64,000 bases of DNA from Endothia cerciana (Eukaryota; Ascomycota; Sordariomycetes; Diaporthales; Cryphonectriaceae): positions 1,116,001-1,180,000 of the forward strand of contig JALRMH010000002.1 in the NCBI GenBank assembly GCA_026119935.1. Direction: 5' to 3'. The translations under genes and the position numbers were made by a program. This document shows positions 1-12,191 of this stretch, piece after piece; position 1 is the first letter of the stretch, and each line of letters starts with the position of its first letter. The notes under the pieces were generated by a model, which did no database searches, had not been told where the DNA came from, and saw only the letters and a list, made by a program, of their open reading frames with translations.

Positions 1-1032
1 CATGATCCGGAGACGAGATCTCGTTATTCAGGGCTTGGCGGTCACGCAGTGCCACCTCGTCATCTTGGCCATTCCGGCCCAGTTGGGTTGGGTGCCCTGT
101 CAAAAACCGCTGTCCGGTGAAGGTCATCACGACAAGCGCGAACAGACCAACACTACTACCATGTGCAATAGTATGTATGGTATTCGGATGCTGCCGAGCC
201 CCCAAGCTCCCTCCGAGCACACCCTCCCCCATCCCTCCCCCCCGGGCTCCTCAAGCACAACACCGATGGTATGGTGACGTTGACATCTTAGCAGTCTCCC
301 TACATGCCTTTCAGGTTCGACCACACTATAAGCATCTACATGTCGAGCAGCCAGGGCCCTCATCTCTCGGCTTCCGTCCCAGCCTCACCCGGGCAGGATG
401 CATATCTCGGCCGAAAGCACTTCGCATATTAGCTACACACAGCACGCTCCGTGCGGTATGCATTTCGTAGACGACCGACGGGGGATAAGGTGTCCCCGGC
501 GTCATCCAGTCGGGACCTCCCCCCGACGAGAGCTGTCGCTGTCGGCCTCTGGGATCCCCCTATCCTTGAGGACAACATCCACCACGGCCCGACTAGAAAA
601 TTGAGGTAGATTGCAGTACACTGTGAATATAAATGCAATATCCATTAGCCAAGCTTCGGAAAGCCTCCGCCGCCGTGGTGGCAGCAGGAGCTAGGCTTGC
701 AACAGTAAGTCGAGAGAGGCCCGGGTGGGGAGGCGGGAGCTAGTGTGTGAGCCTCAATCAGGGTGAAAAGCTGCCAGCCCCCCCCCCCCGGCCAGCTGCG
801 GCCAGCTGACAGGCAGTGGAGAACGTCATCCTTGCCTGGGGCGCTCTCCCCGGCCGGCTAAAGCTTGATTGCGATACGCGATTTTGAGCGACGAACCCGC
901 CCAACGGGAACTTGGCAGGCCGCGGCGCATCACCAAAGGCGATTGCTCAACGACGACCACGACCACCACCACCACGACCACCACCACCTTTGTCTTGCGG
1001 CCCCCGCCGTCCAGTTGACAAGTACACAAAAT
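1..1032. other. Intergenic, no supported gene
   Basis: I see no gene here. Open frames on both strands are short, overlap each other and match no family I know. The last 100 bases before MIC19 hold a CCA/CCACGA-rich tract (about 950-990) and a C run near 780, as expected for a fungal promoter and 5' leader. Confidence 0.5.
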
Positions 1033-1702
1033 ATGGGCGCGAACTCGTCGAAAGAGTCTGGCTCCGCGCCTACTCACCTGTGGAAGGGGTACGTCGCATT
1101 GGCATCGGAAGCTCCCCGGCGGCGCCTTGCGAGGAAGCACTCCCAGACTCTAAGACAATCTCTCCTTACAGGTCCTCACCCGCCAGCGTGTCCCAGGAGA
1201 TGGTCGAGTCGCTACAGTCGAGCTCAGAGGTGCGTCCCCCCCCCCCCCCCCAAACTTAGTGAACCAGTACAGAGCTGGGAACTGACATGTTTCCCTCCCC
1301 TCTCCCTCGGAGCAGACCGACACGACCCGCACCGCCCTCCTCGAGTCCCAGATCCAGACCCGCGTCGCCGCCGAGCTGCGCAAGCTCTCGCAGGAGTCGG
1401 ACGCCCAGCTCCAGTCCCTCCTCTCCAAGATCGCCGCCGAGCCGCCGCCGTCCAGCGGGCCCGAGGACAAGGATCTCTCCCAGCACAAGGTCAACAAGGA
1501 CGTCGAGCAGCTGCGGCGCAAGGTCGAGTCCCGCAGGCTGGTGAGGGAGGTCCCTGAGAGCGTGGAGGCGGCGAGGGGCGAGGTCGTGAGGTGCCTGCGG
1601 GAGAACGACCGCCGCCCGCTGGACTGCTGGAGGGAGGTGGAGCGGTTCCGCCAGGAGGTGAGGAGGCTGGAGAAGGGCTGGGTCGAGAGGGTGATCTCAT
1701 GA
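1033..1702 (+). CDS. MIC19: MICOS complex subunit MIC19 (CHCH-type)
   Basis: Three exons, 1033-1088, 1172-1229 and 1316-1702, give 166 residues; both introns are GT-AG and the frame closes. MIC19 is a peripheral inner-membrane protein that links MIC60 to the MICOS complex at crista junctions. The N-terminus MGANSS fits a glycine-2 myristoylation signal, known for MIC19. The middle is charged and probably coiled coil. The C-terminus carries the fungal signature CLRENDRRPLDC, a CX10C cysteine pair at about residues 131 and 142, the segment oxidised by Mia40 in this family. The start gives the myristoylation motif and has an A at -3. It is convergent with TYW3, about 300 bases away. Identification rests on the signature motif, length and myristoylation site. 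Confidence 0.9.
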
Positions 1703-2004
1703 TGAGACCGGGCGGCTCCGGCGGGTAGAGAGAGAGAGTATAGAGGCATAGATGGAGGGTGGGTTGTGGGTGTGTATTATAGATTGGGCCTGCATCATAG
1801 GGGGAATCCCCAAAGCGTCTTGACAATAACCCGCGGATTATCATGGATGTCAGGTAGCATCGGCGAGGGGTGACTTTTCTTTCCTCGACTAAGAGAGAGA
1901 AGGCAAGATAAGGTTTCGAAGAGCTTCCGGCACAGGCTCGTATGTGAACCGGAGCCTCTATGTACTCCATGAGTGTGTCCAGGGGTCACCTCTTCTTGCC
2001 AGCT
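1703..2004. other. Convergent 3' intergenic spacer
   Basis: This 300-base space lies between the convergent stops of MIC19 and TYW3 and must hold both 3' untranslated regions. A short GA repeat sits just after the MIC19 stop (about 1729-1739). Nothing else is visible. Confidence 0.6.
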
Positions 2005-2371
2005 TCACTCGAACCCTCCCAATCCGTCGCCACCACCCTGTTCCCTCTGCGAGAGCCTCGCCCTCCGGACCTCCTCCGCCCTCCTCAGCCCCTCCAGCCT
2101 CTTCCTCTCCCCCCTGGCCGCGGCGTCCTCCCACGCCCCTCCGCCCTCGCCCGCCCTCGCCCTCGGCACCCCTACACCACCAACGATGGCAGCCCTCAGC
2201 AGGCCCCTGAACCGCTCGATGCGCCTCGCGTTCTCCCCGAACCTCTCGTTCGCGATCTTGATCAGCGCCTTGAGGTAGTCGCCTGACACGGTGCAGTGCT
2301 TGATGCCGTTCGTCTCGCGGCCGATCAGGCTCTCGAGGCCGAGGCCCATGGACCGGATCGCCACTATGGGC

Positions 2372-2402
<31 letters not shown>

Positions 2403-3398
2403 ATGACGAGTAGGAGGGGGAGGGGGGGACGAGGTTGATTGCGCCGCTCTCCCGGAAGCCGGCCTGTAGGCCGCAGCGGAGGATGAGCTGTGCGTGGTGA
2501 GGCGACGCCGTCAGGACGTGCAGGATCTAGAAAAAGAAGGACACCCCATCCGGTCAGCTTTCTCATCCGGGCCTCCATCCACCCAAGCCAAGAACGGCCG
2601 TCGGGGAAGAAGAAATCCGGCAAAGGGGGGGGGGGGGCTAGGGGGTCCGATCTTGATGAGCGGCGGAGGAGGGGATAAAACACAAAAGGGGGTGACGGGA
2701 GGAACACATACCATCGGCTCGAACTTGAAATGGATCAGCCTGCTCTCGCCCCCGCTCATCCCCTCCGCGGGGCGGCCCTCCCGCCCGTCGAAGATGGGCT
2801 CCTCCATGCCGAGCAGGGCGCCGACGATGTTCGGCTCGCTGTCCAGCTTTCCGTGCAGCTCCACCGGCTCGTGCGAGACGAACAGCCACCTGCCGCCGCC
2901 GCCCTTGCCGCCCACGCCCGCCACCGTGCCCGCTCCCGCGCCCGACGCCTCCGCCGCCACCACCACCACCACCTCCTCCTCCTCCTCCCCTGAGCCCGCC
3001 GCCGTCCCGCCGCCCTCCGCCTCCTCATCATCCTCGGGGTCGAGGCCGGCGGCGGCGACCTGGTACGAGGGCAGCTCCCCGCCCCCGTCACTCCCCGGCA
3101 CGCCGCCGCTGCCAAAGTCCCCCCCCCCACGGCCGCCGCCCTCCACCCTCCTGCTGCCCTCCAGGAACACACTCACCCGCCCCGCGCAGCTGGAGGTGGT
3201 GACGAGGCCCTCGGCCCCGTTGATCTCGCCGATGAGGTCGCGGATGCCCGCGTCGACCGACCCCTTGGGGCTGAGGTCCGCGTACTCCTCGTCCGGGAGT
3301 GCGAGCTGCGCGAGGATGGCGGCCTTGCGGCGGGCGAAGGAGGCCGCTATTTTCGGCCCTGACGAGCGGACAGGGTGTTTTGGTGGTCGGTCCTCCAT
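2005..3398 (-). CDS. TYW3: tRNA wybutosine-synthesising protein 3 (TYW3)
   Basis: Exons 3398-2712 and 2526-2005 on the minus strand are joined across a 185-base GT-AG intron, giving 402 residues. TYW3 is an S-adenosylmethionine-dependent methyltransferase that N-methylates the wybutosine precursor at position 37 of tRNA-Phe in the cytoplasm. Family patterns seen are SPKGSVD and TTSSCAGRVSVF near residues 45-80, LFVSHEPV about residue 180, and ILHVLTASPHHAQLIL followed by GFRESGAI at the start of exon 2. Between the first and second conserved blocks lies a Gly/Glu/Ala-rich low-complexity insertion of about 90 residues. Exon 2 has a GCT-repeat-coded alanine run. The C-terminal tail is rich in Arg, Glu and Ala. 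The start is the first ATG giving the conserved N-terminus. Confidence 0.9.
2375..2401 (+). repeat. GCT trinucleotide microsatellite coding polyalanine in TYW3
   Basis: Nine GCT units read on the plus strand. On the minus strand they are GCA/AGC codons inside TYW3 exon 2 and code for alanine. The copy number is likely to vary between strains. Confidence 0.85.
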
Positions 3399-4968
3399 GG
3401 CGGTGTCGTATGTAGTCTCCAGGTCCGCGAGCGTGCTGAGGTATGGCGGGGGTCGGTGATGGCTTCACCTGTCTGGAGAGTTGGCAGGTCGATGGCCGCT
3501 CGGCTGACTGCTTCCCCCGCGTTGGTATCTCAGACCTCGTTGGGGTCGGCTTCCTAAGCACTCGAGCTCTTTTCAAGTCTAGGCTTGGGGGTATCACGTG
3601 GCCCAAATTTTTCGTCTCTCCATTACTCGTCAGCCATGGTGCTGTGGGTAGACCGCCTCCCCTGGGCTCCCGAACAATCTGTTATCCGAGATCAATCACA
3701 TGAAAAGGCATCTTCGTCATCGCACATCAGAATTTCTCTCCTCACGGGGAGGGGCTGGGCACGTTCGACAACACGGCCAGGTCCGGGCGTGCCCGACGGC
3801 GATCCGGACGAATGATGATGTCAGCCTGCCTCCACCAGCGCTGTGCGTCACAATAAAAACAAGGGTCCATCTTCGGGCACATCGACAGGAATTGAACATT
3901 TGCGGCATACGGCTCCCCCATGTGAGGCGCGATTTTCTACGAGATATCGTCCTGGACCGGGCCAACCCACACCCTCCCCCCCAAACAGGCATTTGGAGCG
4001 TATGCGTTCCTCCGGGATCACAAGCAGGCTTGGTCCGTTCAAAGGGGTATTCAGGGTGTTGATTTTGCTACCAAAACGAGCCTTAAGGGCTACGGTCACT
4101 CGACCAGACAGCCTGGCATCGTCTATGTCTTCCAGACTCCGACCAACATCTCTTCTTTCCCCACCAAGCCAACTCGATGTGGAGATGCTGTCCACCATCT
4201 CGTCGCAGGCCAGGAAAACCCCAAACTCCATCCACAACCATGATTGAAGCCCGGGGATTAAAGGGTGTTGTTAGCCAAGAGGACCGGTGTAGCCTTGGTG
4301 TCTTATGTCTCTCCCTCTCTGTCTCTCTTCCATCTTCACAAAGTCGTCCCAGGGGTGTGTCGAGTATCCTTTCCATTGCCAGAAAGTCTTCTCCCGCTCC
4401 CGAAAACGCGAGCATTACCCGGTAGCTCCTATCCACTTGGAGGAGTCCGATCCGAGGCTCGGCTCGACTCTTGTCTTGCCCTTCTTCTTGCCTTCCCTGA
4501 CGCCTTTTTCATCCTTCTTTACATGACGTGAGGTTTGCCCAGCCGTGGCGTGGGCGATACATGATCTTCTATCCGGATGGCCTCCCTTTTTCAAAATGTG
4601 AGGAGACCCAGGGCGGATAGGCAACGTAACAAAGCTAGCAGCAAGTTTCAAGGTGTTCTAAGTGTAGTGTCCGGGGTATTGGGGAAATGATGTTGACTCC
4701 TCAACCTCTAACGCATGGAGTTTGTATACACATGTGTCGTCGAGGAGTTGGTTGCCATCTGGGGGTAGTGTGATGTCTCGCGAGGGGGTTCGGGTAATGC
4801 TGCAGTCTTCCTCTCAGGTGAGGCTTTCATAAAGAGCCCCTCAAGAGTAGAGAGAAGTCCGGAGGCCAGTCGCGTCGTGATACATTGTTCGTGGGGCTGT
4901 CGTGAAAGGGGCGAATGTGATGTGGGACACCGAGTGGAAGCCACCGGAAGCCAGCTCCAATCTGTTCC
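3399..4968. other. Intergenic, no supported gene
   Basis: This 1.57 kb contains the TYW3 promoter and the 3' end region of KAP95, both on the minus strand. Minus-strand frames at 3848-4237 and 4083-4436 (129 and 117 residues) overlap, show no domain and have no supporting splice pattern, so I leave them out. Confidence 0.45.
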
Positions 4969-7897
4969 TCAGGTTGTCATGACGCTGGCGCTGCCGCCAA
5001 GCTGCCGCTTGACCTGCTCGCGGGCCCAGCGAGCCGTCTCAACAGTACGAGGCGCGAATTCGCGGTTGGATCGGGTGTCCTTGATCATGGTGGTAAGCCA
5101 CTCCTGGCGGAAGGCCTCAACGAGCTGTCCGTCGGGATAGGCCTCCGCGAGGTCGCCGATAACGCCCATGGAAGCCCTCATCAGAGACTCGCTGCGGTTC
5201 ATGTCGTTGGCAATGACGTTCAGCAGTTGGAAGATGGATTCGACGTATTGATGGAGTATTTGGGCTGCAAAAGCACAGTCAGTATCAGTCTCTGCGGGCG
5301 TCAGGTGCAGGTACTCACTCTTCTCGCTGGCCTTCATAGCGCCAATGATGCCGCCCCAAGCATCCATAATACCCTCCCGGAGTGAGATGACGTAGTCGTA
5401 CATCTCATAACCTGCCTCGGGACTGGCGGTCACAGTGGCTGCTTGCTGCAGGACCTGCGCGACGACCGACAAGTACTTCTCGAAGTGGCCGCTGATGGCA
5501 GTGGCAATGTCGCCAAAGCACTGCAGGATAGCAGGCTTGAACTGGTTTGACAGGGTCGTGGACCTCAGGTTGTTAAGCAGGTAGTTCATGAAGCCATCGC
5601 ACCAGGGCGCGCTCTGCTCTCCGAGCGATCGAGTGATGTCGCTCACAAGGCCGATAGCCATGGAGCACAGACCAGGCTCTTCCTGGTTGCCAAGCGCGTT
5701 GTGGAGGAACGGCAGGAATGCCTCCATGTACTTGACGAATTCATCCTCCATGGCGTTAGCAAGCGCGCTGATGGCGGCGAAGGCGGCTTCGGGAACGCTG
5801 GACTTGGCACCAGCTGAGCTCAGCAGTTGAAGGAGGATCTGCATGATGCGGTCGCCCTGAGGCACGATCTCGTCATCTAGGCGAGAAATGATGGCCTGGA
5901 GGGCAGAGCAGAGACTCGTCTGCATATCCTCGAGGGTGATTCTGTCCTCCACGCTGACGACTTGGCTCTGCATGGGGACGGTGTTCTCCAGACGCTCAAG
6001 GATGACGCTCGAGAGTTGGGCGACCGACTGGACAGAGTCCTGAGCAGCGTTGGCAACGAAGGTGTTCAGAACCTCGTAAGCCGCAGTACGGACCACGTTC
6101 TCGCAGTCGGATCGCGCCGTGACAGTGAGAAGGGACTGAACGCTATCGTTGAAGTGACCGGTGAGGGCGTTGGTCTGCGCGCCAGGTTTGCCGGCAAACC
6201 GCTCGGCGAGGTTCATAAGCGCCCAGCAGCAAGAGGGGGCCATCTTGGGGTTGGTCTGGAGACCAGAAAAGAGGGATCGGATCAGAGGGTCGAGATGTGT
6301 GGCGGGGTCGATGGAGTCTGAGCATGCCTCCGTGATGCGACCGAGAGCATAGGCCGTGGAGTCTCGAACGTGGACAGACTGGTCCTCCATCATCTGGATG
6401 AGGATCTGCAGGGCCGACTTCACTATCGGTTCGAGCACCTTCTCATCAGGACCCTCCATGATAGCGCCAAAAGCAGAGACTGCCGCGTCCCGGTTGTGCC
6501 AGTCATCAGAGCGCAGGTTGGCTTCGATGAATTGAATGACGGGAGGAATGATTGTGGCCTGAACGGCCTGTGCGTAGAGCTGCAGGCACTGGTAGGCAGC
6601 ACGGGAGATGTTGTACTCGTCGTCGGCCGCATCCTCGTCCTGCTTCGTCAGGAGGGTCAACAGGACTGGCACGACCTCGTTGGTCGCGACGCGCGCGAAG
6701 TTGTAGAAAGGTCGCATCTGGTCTGAGCTATCGACCTAATAGAACGTGTTAGCCTTCCAAGATGCCCACTGTAGCGAGTGGCCAAGCGTACCTGTGCATT
6801 GTCGTCCTCGATAGCGATTTCCTCTTCACAGACAGTGCTCCAGAACTCTACAGCCAGCTTAGCAACATCCTCATCCTGGCTCTTCATACCCAGGATGGTC
6901 AAGCCAAACAGGGCCTTCTCCATGTAGAAGCGCATCTTGTCGTAGTAGAGGCCCATGATCCTGTTCAGACAGCCGAAAGCGCCCTGCTGTATCCGGTGGT
7001 CGTCGGCCTGGGTAGCCTCGCATACGACCTGCATGATGTAGTTCCGCTCGCCCTCGTGCTTGAAGTTGTTCTCAACGAACTCGAGGGAGTCGCCCAAGGC
7101 CGTTATGGCGGCCAGACGAACCTCGAGGTTCGTCTCCTCCTTTCGAGCACCTTGCACCACGGCCGTGAGGATGGCATTCGAGTGGCCGACTAGGCTGGCC
7201 CGCAGATCTTGATCCTGGCTCTCACAGATGAAACCGATCGTGGTCAGCGAGGACTGCTTCTGGTGGGGGTTGCCCTCGGACACGTTGCGAACGAGCGAGG
7301 CCATCAGATCCTGCCACTGGTTGCGGGGCAGCTCGATGGCGGCAATGGAGGCGACGACCTGAGCAGCTGCCTGCCCAGCCTGTGTGTTACTTGACGCGAG
7401 GGTCTGGAGAGCCAACTCCTTGACCCGGGTCTTTGTCGGTTCGTCTGTCTGCTGGAGCCATTTTTGCTGCAGTGCCGCCTGTCGTGCGTATTCTCGAGCA
7501 GTGAAGGCGTTCTTCAGGGCAATACCAGCAGCGGCCCGAATGTGGCCTTGGCCGTTCTCATCTGCAAGGGCTTGTACGAGGGTCGCGAGGTACAGTGACT
7601 AGATAGACGGGCATATTGGTTAGCCGCCGTTATTGCGGGGCGGGGGAAGAAAGAGGACGGAAACTCACGAAGTTGTTATCGGCGGCCTGGGTGAGCTGTT
7701 GCTCGGCTGCATTTCGAAGATTCGCATCTGGGAGGTTGTCAGCAGGCTCTTCCCCGAGGACGGCATCGTGACGCGACTGGGCCACAGGTTTGGGCTGCTG
7801 AGGGCTTCGCCGGGTGAGGGTTTCGAGGGGGGTTTTACTGACCAGGACTGAGCGAATTCGTCAGGACAGTGCTGATATCGGGTGCACCGTCCGCCAT
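4969..7897 (-). CDS. KAP95: Importin beta-1 (karyopherin Kap95)
   Basis: Five exons on the minus strand (7897-7843, 7727-7669, 7598-6792, 6735-5319, 5264-4969) give 877 residues, the normal size for fungal Kap95. It is the nuclear import receptor that binds importin alpha with cargo, crosses the pore through FG-nucleoporins and is released by RanGTP. The protein is a solenoid of HEAT repeats. The importin-beta N-terminal domain lies at about residues 20-105 (DANLRNAAEQQL, then the LALQTLAS region), and the family segment GIMDAWGGIIGAMK precedes the last exon. The last intron (5318-5265) is 54 bases, a multiple of three with no stop, so an unspliced reading adds 18 residues. Splicing restores the family sequence KASEKTQ followed by YVESIFQLLNV, so I treat it as a true intron. 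Confidence 0.95.
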
Positions 7898-9629
7898 AAT
7901 GGAAGGATTGTTCGGATGGACGATGCTATGTGGTGTGTGTATGGATGGTGGGTAGAAAGGGTTTGTGTGTAGAGGTCAAACCGTTGCCTGAGTGCGAAAA
8001 CAATGAGTGCAAGTTCGTAATATTTAGGTCGCCTAGCGGGGCGTTGCTCTGCGAGCGAGAAACGCTCGGCAGGCTCCATCTTGGAACCCCTCGTTGCAAC
8101 GGGCAGACGACTGCCCGAATGCGTGCACCTACCTGGATTAGCGTAAACAACGTCCTACGATCCCGACAAGCTCGACTTTCGACGGCGGAGAAGTCGACAG
8201 ACGGGCAAGGCAGTGTGATACCCTGTAAGAAGAGGTCGGTCGGTCGCGCCGTGGAGGCGATGGATGGCACTGGTGAGGGTGGGCGGCCCAACCTCGTCTT
8301 GTCCGAGCCTCGTCGCGCGTCTTGCCTCCAGGTTTGGCTCGCCGGATACAAAGGAACGTGGTAAAGACGACCTGGATCGGCGTCTCTCTGCTCGTCTGTG
8401 CTGGTATCGTTTCGTCTCGCGTCCGATCTTGTCCAGGTGTGCAGGCGCAAACACGGCTTGTTCTTGACTTCGTCGGGGAAGCGAACTCTTAAGAAAACCA
8501 AATGAGGTTGGGAGAGAAGGCTTGCAGGAATGCGGGTCCTGAAGCAGAGGCAGTGCAACTGCAGTCAGTGTTGATGTTGGAGCGGACGGCCGTCATTCAG
8601 ATCGAATTGCCGCTGGCCCCTACTGCCCTGCATACCTGCACAATGAATTTTAGGGCACTTTGTACTGATTGGCTCACTGGAAGACCTGCCCCACCAGCCC
8701 ATACCATCATGAGCTCGCACGGGTATCGGTGCCTGTACTGTACTGTACTGTAAGTTCTCCAACTGCAGGCCACCTATGAGGGGGATGAGCGCCGTACCTT
8801 GTGGAACCCCAGAGAAAGTTGGGTAGGGCCTAGAGAGGAGCTTGCCAAGATATCTACCTGGGCGGGGACCTCTGAGAAACTCGAGGTCCGCGACTGAGTG
8901 TGAGGGAACGAGGGGCAGACTTCATTTTGGGATATCGGGACTCAGAGCTGCCTGCAAGGTCTGTAAAGGAGGTCGTCAGGGTCCCGGAAGGTATATGGTA
9001 CATCAACCCTGCCCGGCTATCATCATGTACCTCATCGTCGCCGTGAGAAGAGGCTTGGTCTGTCCAGATGAAGATCCTTGTGAGGTGGTACCATAAGGAC
9101 GTAATGCTGCCGCTAATCTCAAAGGTCTGATGGCTAGGTAGGGAACCTCATTCTGGTCCTTTGCATACATCACTTTGGCGTGGGAGGCTCAGTTGTCTCA
9201 AAGCGATCAAGCATATCAAGATGCGCCCCCACCATGACACCATATCGGAAAGACTGGCGACTTATCACAGTCACTCTTGCTCTGTTACCTCTTTCTGCCT
9301 CCTTTCATGACCGACAAGATACCAGCTTCAATCATCATAGGACATTAGACATTGACATTTCGGTCTCGCTGGCTCTATGATAATCGCTGAAATAAGAGTG
9401 CAGTGGTGTAAAGACCCGGGTACAGGAGCCAACACACTACAAAGACACATATATATCCAAGAGAGCGAGCCACCCTCCTTCATGCTCCTCCACAGGCTCC
9501 ACTTCGCAATGCCACGCTGGTGATGAATGACCAAGTATACACAAGAAAGCGAACAGCCAAAAAAAAAAAAAAAAAAAAAAGACTAGCTTGTGTGTGGGAA
9601 GGCAAGATGCTGAAGCAAAGGAGGACGAA
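7898..9629. other. Intergenic: KAP95 promoter and ERF2 3' region
   Basis: 1.7 kb with no supported gene. It holds the KAP95 leader and promoter on the right of that gene and the 3' untranslated region of ERF2. A CTGTA pentanucleotide is tandemly repeated about four times near 8734-8752. A 22-base A run lies at 9559-9580, just beyond the ERF2 stop. Confidence 0.5.
9559..9580 (+). repeat. Poly-A homopolymer, 22 bases
   Basis: An uninterrupted A run lies 50 bases beyond the ERF2 stop. It reads as T on the ERF2 strand, so it is not a transcribed poly-A tail of that gene. Confidence 0.9.
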
Positions 9630-11700
9630 TTACGCCGCCTTCGGAGACGGGTTCCTTAACGCTGTCGGGCCCTGGAAACCCCTCTGAGGCAGACTATGCA
9701 ACTCGACACCCTCCTCCTGCTTTTCCATCTTGGCATTCCTCCTCCTTTCCTTCATCCTCATCGTCGCGAGGCGCTGGTCACCTGCATTATACCGCCTCTT
9801 GAAATGGTAGTACGTCGGCGGGCGCGGTCGGCACATCACGACAGTCCAATTCTTGTACCAGCCGCCCTGGGTGAAGGTCCTGAATCGGTCCTTCTTGAGG
9901 AACTTGTGGGAGTTCAAGAACTCGCGCGTCGTCTCGCCGCGGGCCATCAGGAACAGGTGGTAGCCCGTGAGTGCGCCTGGGTAAAGGAAGCCGATGAGCC
10001 CGTAGATCACCATCGCGAAGGGCACGGCGTCGTGGTTGATGGCTCGTGCGAATGTGACGTTCTCGCGGTTCATGTACACCAAAATCTGCGCCAGGGAGGC
10101 ACTAACGAGGTAAAGAGCGAGCAGGGTCGCGGAGGAGACGAAGGCGAAGAAGTAGCGATAATTGCGTCGGCCCACGCAGTTGTTGAGCCACACGCAGTGG
10201 TGGTCTGCTGTCTCGACGCAGTTGTCGCACATGCGGCAGTGGTGCGTTCGTGGAGGCCTCCAAATCTGACATGTCTTACAGTACTTAGTAGGCACCTCCA
10301 TGGCTGCTGTCGAGGACTCGGCTGACTTTATCAGTGTCCAGTCGGTGCTTGGCGGAGCCAGCCTCAGTGGATCCTCGTCGACATCAGGTGGGGGGTTTTG
10401 ATGTAGGTTGCGAGGCAAGATCTAGTCAAGTCAGCAGGCGTGTCGAGATCACGGGCTGGAGCAGAATACTTACACCAGGATCGGTGACCGAGGCATGGAA
10501 GAAAGAAGACACGCAGAGGAAAGTGAGGTAGGCATAGATAATCGGTACGGCCGGCGAGATGTCGTACCAGAGGTCGCGTGCAGAGAAGACGAAGAACAGT
10601 ACGCAAGGGATGACCACAAAAGCACCCGTCGCAATGTTGACTGGCCGGGATCTGGTGTTCTGGAGCCTGCCTCCCAAGCAGAAGATGGTGTTCCCCGTGA
10701 AGTATTCCCAGTTGCGGCTAACATCACGCCTTACAGGCTTAGGAGCCTCCGCCGCGTCCGGTCGATCATGAGAACCATGACCTTGATACTGAGACGAACC
10801 CGCAGACCCAAGCTTCTCGGCTCCTTCTCTGTCACGGTTGGAGGCATGTGAGCCGGCACCGTTCCTCAGCATGAAGCTCGACCTGATGGACTGAGCAGTC
10901 AGGGGCGATGGCTGGGACTTGTCGTATGGCCTATCCGTTGCAACCTGTAGGCCCTTCTCCTCCGCCGTCCTCTTACGAAGGGGCCGCACGCTGTCGGTCC
11001 CGCTATCCCTGGTGTGTGCTGTATGGCGATCGTAGGTTCCATGACCAGTCATCTCCGTGCCACGGGAAGGCGGAGATTCATCCGACCTGACATGCCGCCC
11101 TGACGCTGTGTTCGATGTGATGCTATGGCGCACAACGTTGGCCCCGAATTGGGGGCCCGCCGAGGACTCCTCGTCGCCGCTGTCGAGCACCTCCACATGT
11201 CTGCTCATAGTTGAGGGCCGCGTTGCGCCTCGTTGAGCCTGCAGCTTTTGGGAGCTCATCGGGCGAAAAAAGGCGGACGACGAGACAGATGGGACGTGGC
11301 TTCGACTGGCCGAGCTGGCTGGCCGCCCTCCGGTTGCGGTTGAACTCCCCCCGACACTCCCGGCGATACTGTTTCTTTTCCCTTGCCCGGACAGCCCCCG
11401 GCGGAGCGGCATAGGTTGCGGCCAGGCTGCCGGATTTCTTTGCGATGAGATTGCCGACTTGACCGTCCCCGTCTGTGATGGCCCCAGGCTCTGCCTATTC
11501 GCATTTTGTGCCTCGAACTCTCTCCCGTCCTCCGTCCCGATATCAGTCATCCGCGAGGATATGATGCTGGGTGGACCTCCGCCAAGTGTCCTGCCGGGGA
11601 ACTGGGGAACGGTACCATCGTCGCCGCCTGCGCCGCCCGCCGGGGTGTTCGGTCTCGAGCCCTCCTGGGATGCCATGTCGCCGATCCTGTCTTGATCCAT
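9630..11700 (-). CDS. ERF2: DHHC palmitoyltransferase Erf2 (Ras acylation)
   Basis: Exons 11700-10474 and 10421-9630 are joined by a 52-base intron (donor GTAAGT, acceptor CTAG), giving 672 residues. Erf2 with its partner Erf4 attaches palmitate to Ras at the ER membrane. Residues 1 to about 340 are a Ser/Arg/Gly-rich, probably disordered tail. Two hydrophobic helices follow (segments around GAFVVIPCVLFFVFSA and IIYAYLTFLCVSSFF). The TDPG|ILPRN junction spans the splice, and a cysteine-rich domain (CKTC, HHCRMCDNC) ends in DHHC at about residues 482-485, the acyl-accepting site. Two more helices and a basic tail follow. The start could instead be the in-frame ATG at 11676, which begins MASQEGS; both have purine at -3. 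An upstream ATG at 11907 is less likely. Confidence 0.93.
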
Positions 11701-12164
11701 GCTCTTGGCTCTTCGAGAAGTCTCGTGTTCGCAGATACGTGAGGTTGTCTCGGTGGGTCGTCGTGCTAGGATATCATGTTCCTCTACAAGTTGATGAGAG
11801 CGATCAAGGGTCGCGGCAAGGGTGCCAGAAACCGGGTCGGGCGGGTTGAAGGTGTTCGAGGTGCGGTTCGTGTTAGATCTCTTGCAGATTCTCGAGGTAC
11901 AGGGCACTTCCCGGATCGCGGTGATGGGAGATTGCGACGTTGTAATGTGCTTTGCTTCTGCGGACGGATGTTGGGGCGGGGAATGTGAATTAGGTATGAG
12001 GTTTCGGCGCCCGAAAAGGGGTATTAAAAAGAGGCTTTGGTTCAGCCTAATGGGAAGAAAGAGAAGAAAAGTTTTCGATTGTCTTATTCAAAGGAGTGGC
12101 AGCGCAGCGAGGCGCAGGTGATCAAAGGAGCGACTTGAGGTTGGACGAGGTTGGCGGCGGCGGC

Positions 12165-12191
12165 AAAAAAAAAAAAAAAAAAAAAAAAAAA
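12165..12191 (+). repeat. Poly-A homopolymer, 27 bases, followed by GA repeat
   Basis: A pure A tract followed by alternating AG and then AAGGAGG. It is a typical intergenic simple repeat, and sequencing length errors are likely here. Confidence 0.9.

Noticed and set aside
2494..3459. Plus-strand frame of 321 residues opposite TYW3
   Set aside because: It is the Pro/Ser-rich shadow of the TYW3 coding strand and crosses the TYW3 intron.
12165..12191. Poly-A tract as the tail of a retroposed element
   Set aside because: There is no upstream coding or LINE-like sequence and no target duplication; it continues into a simple GA repeat.
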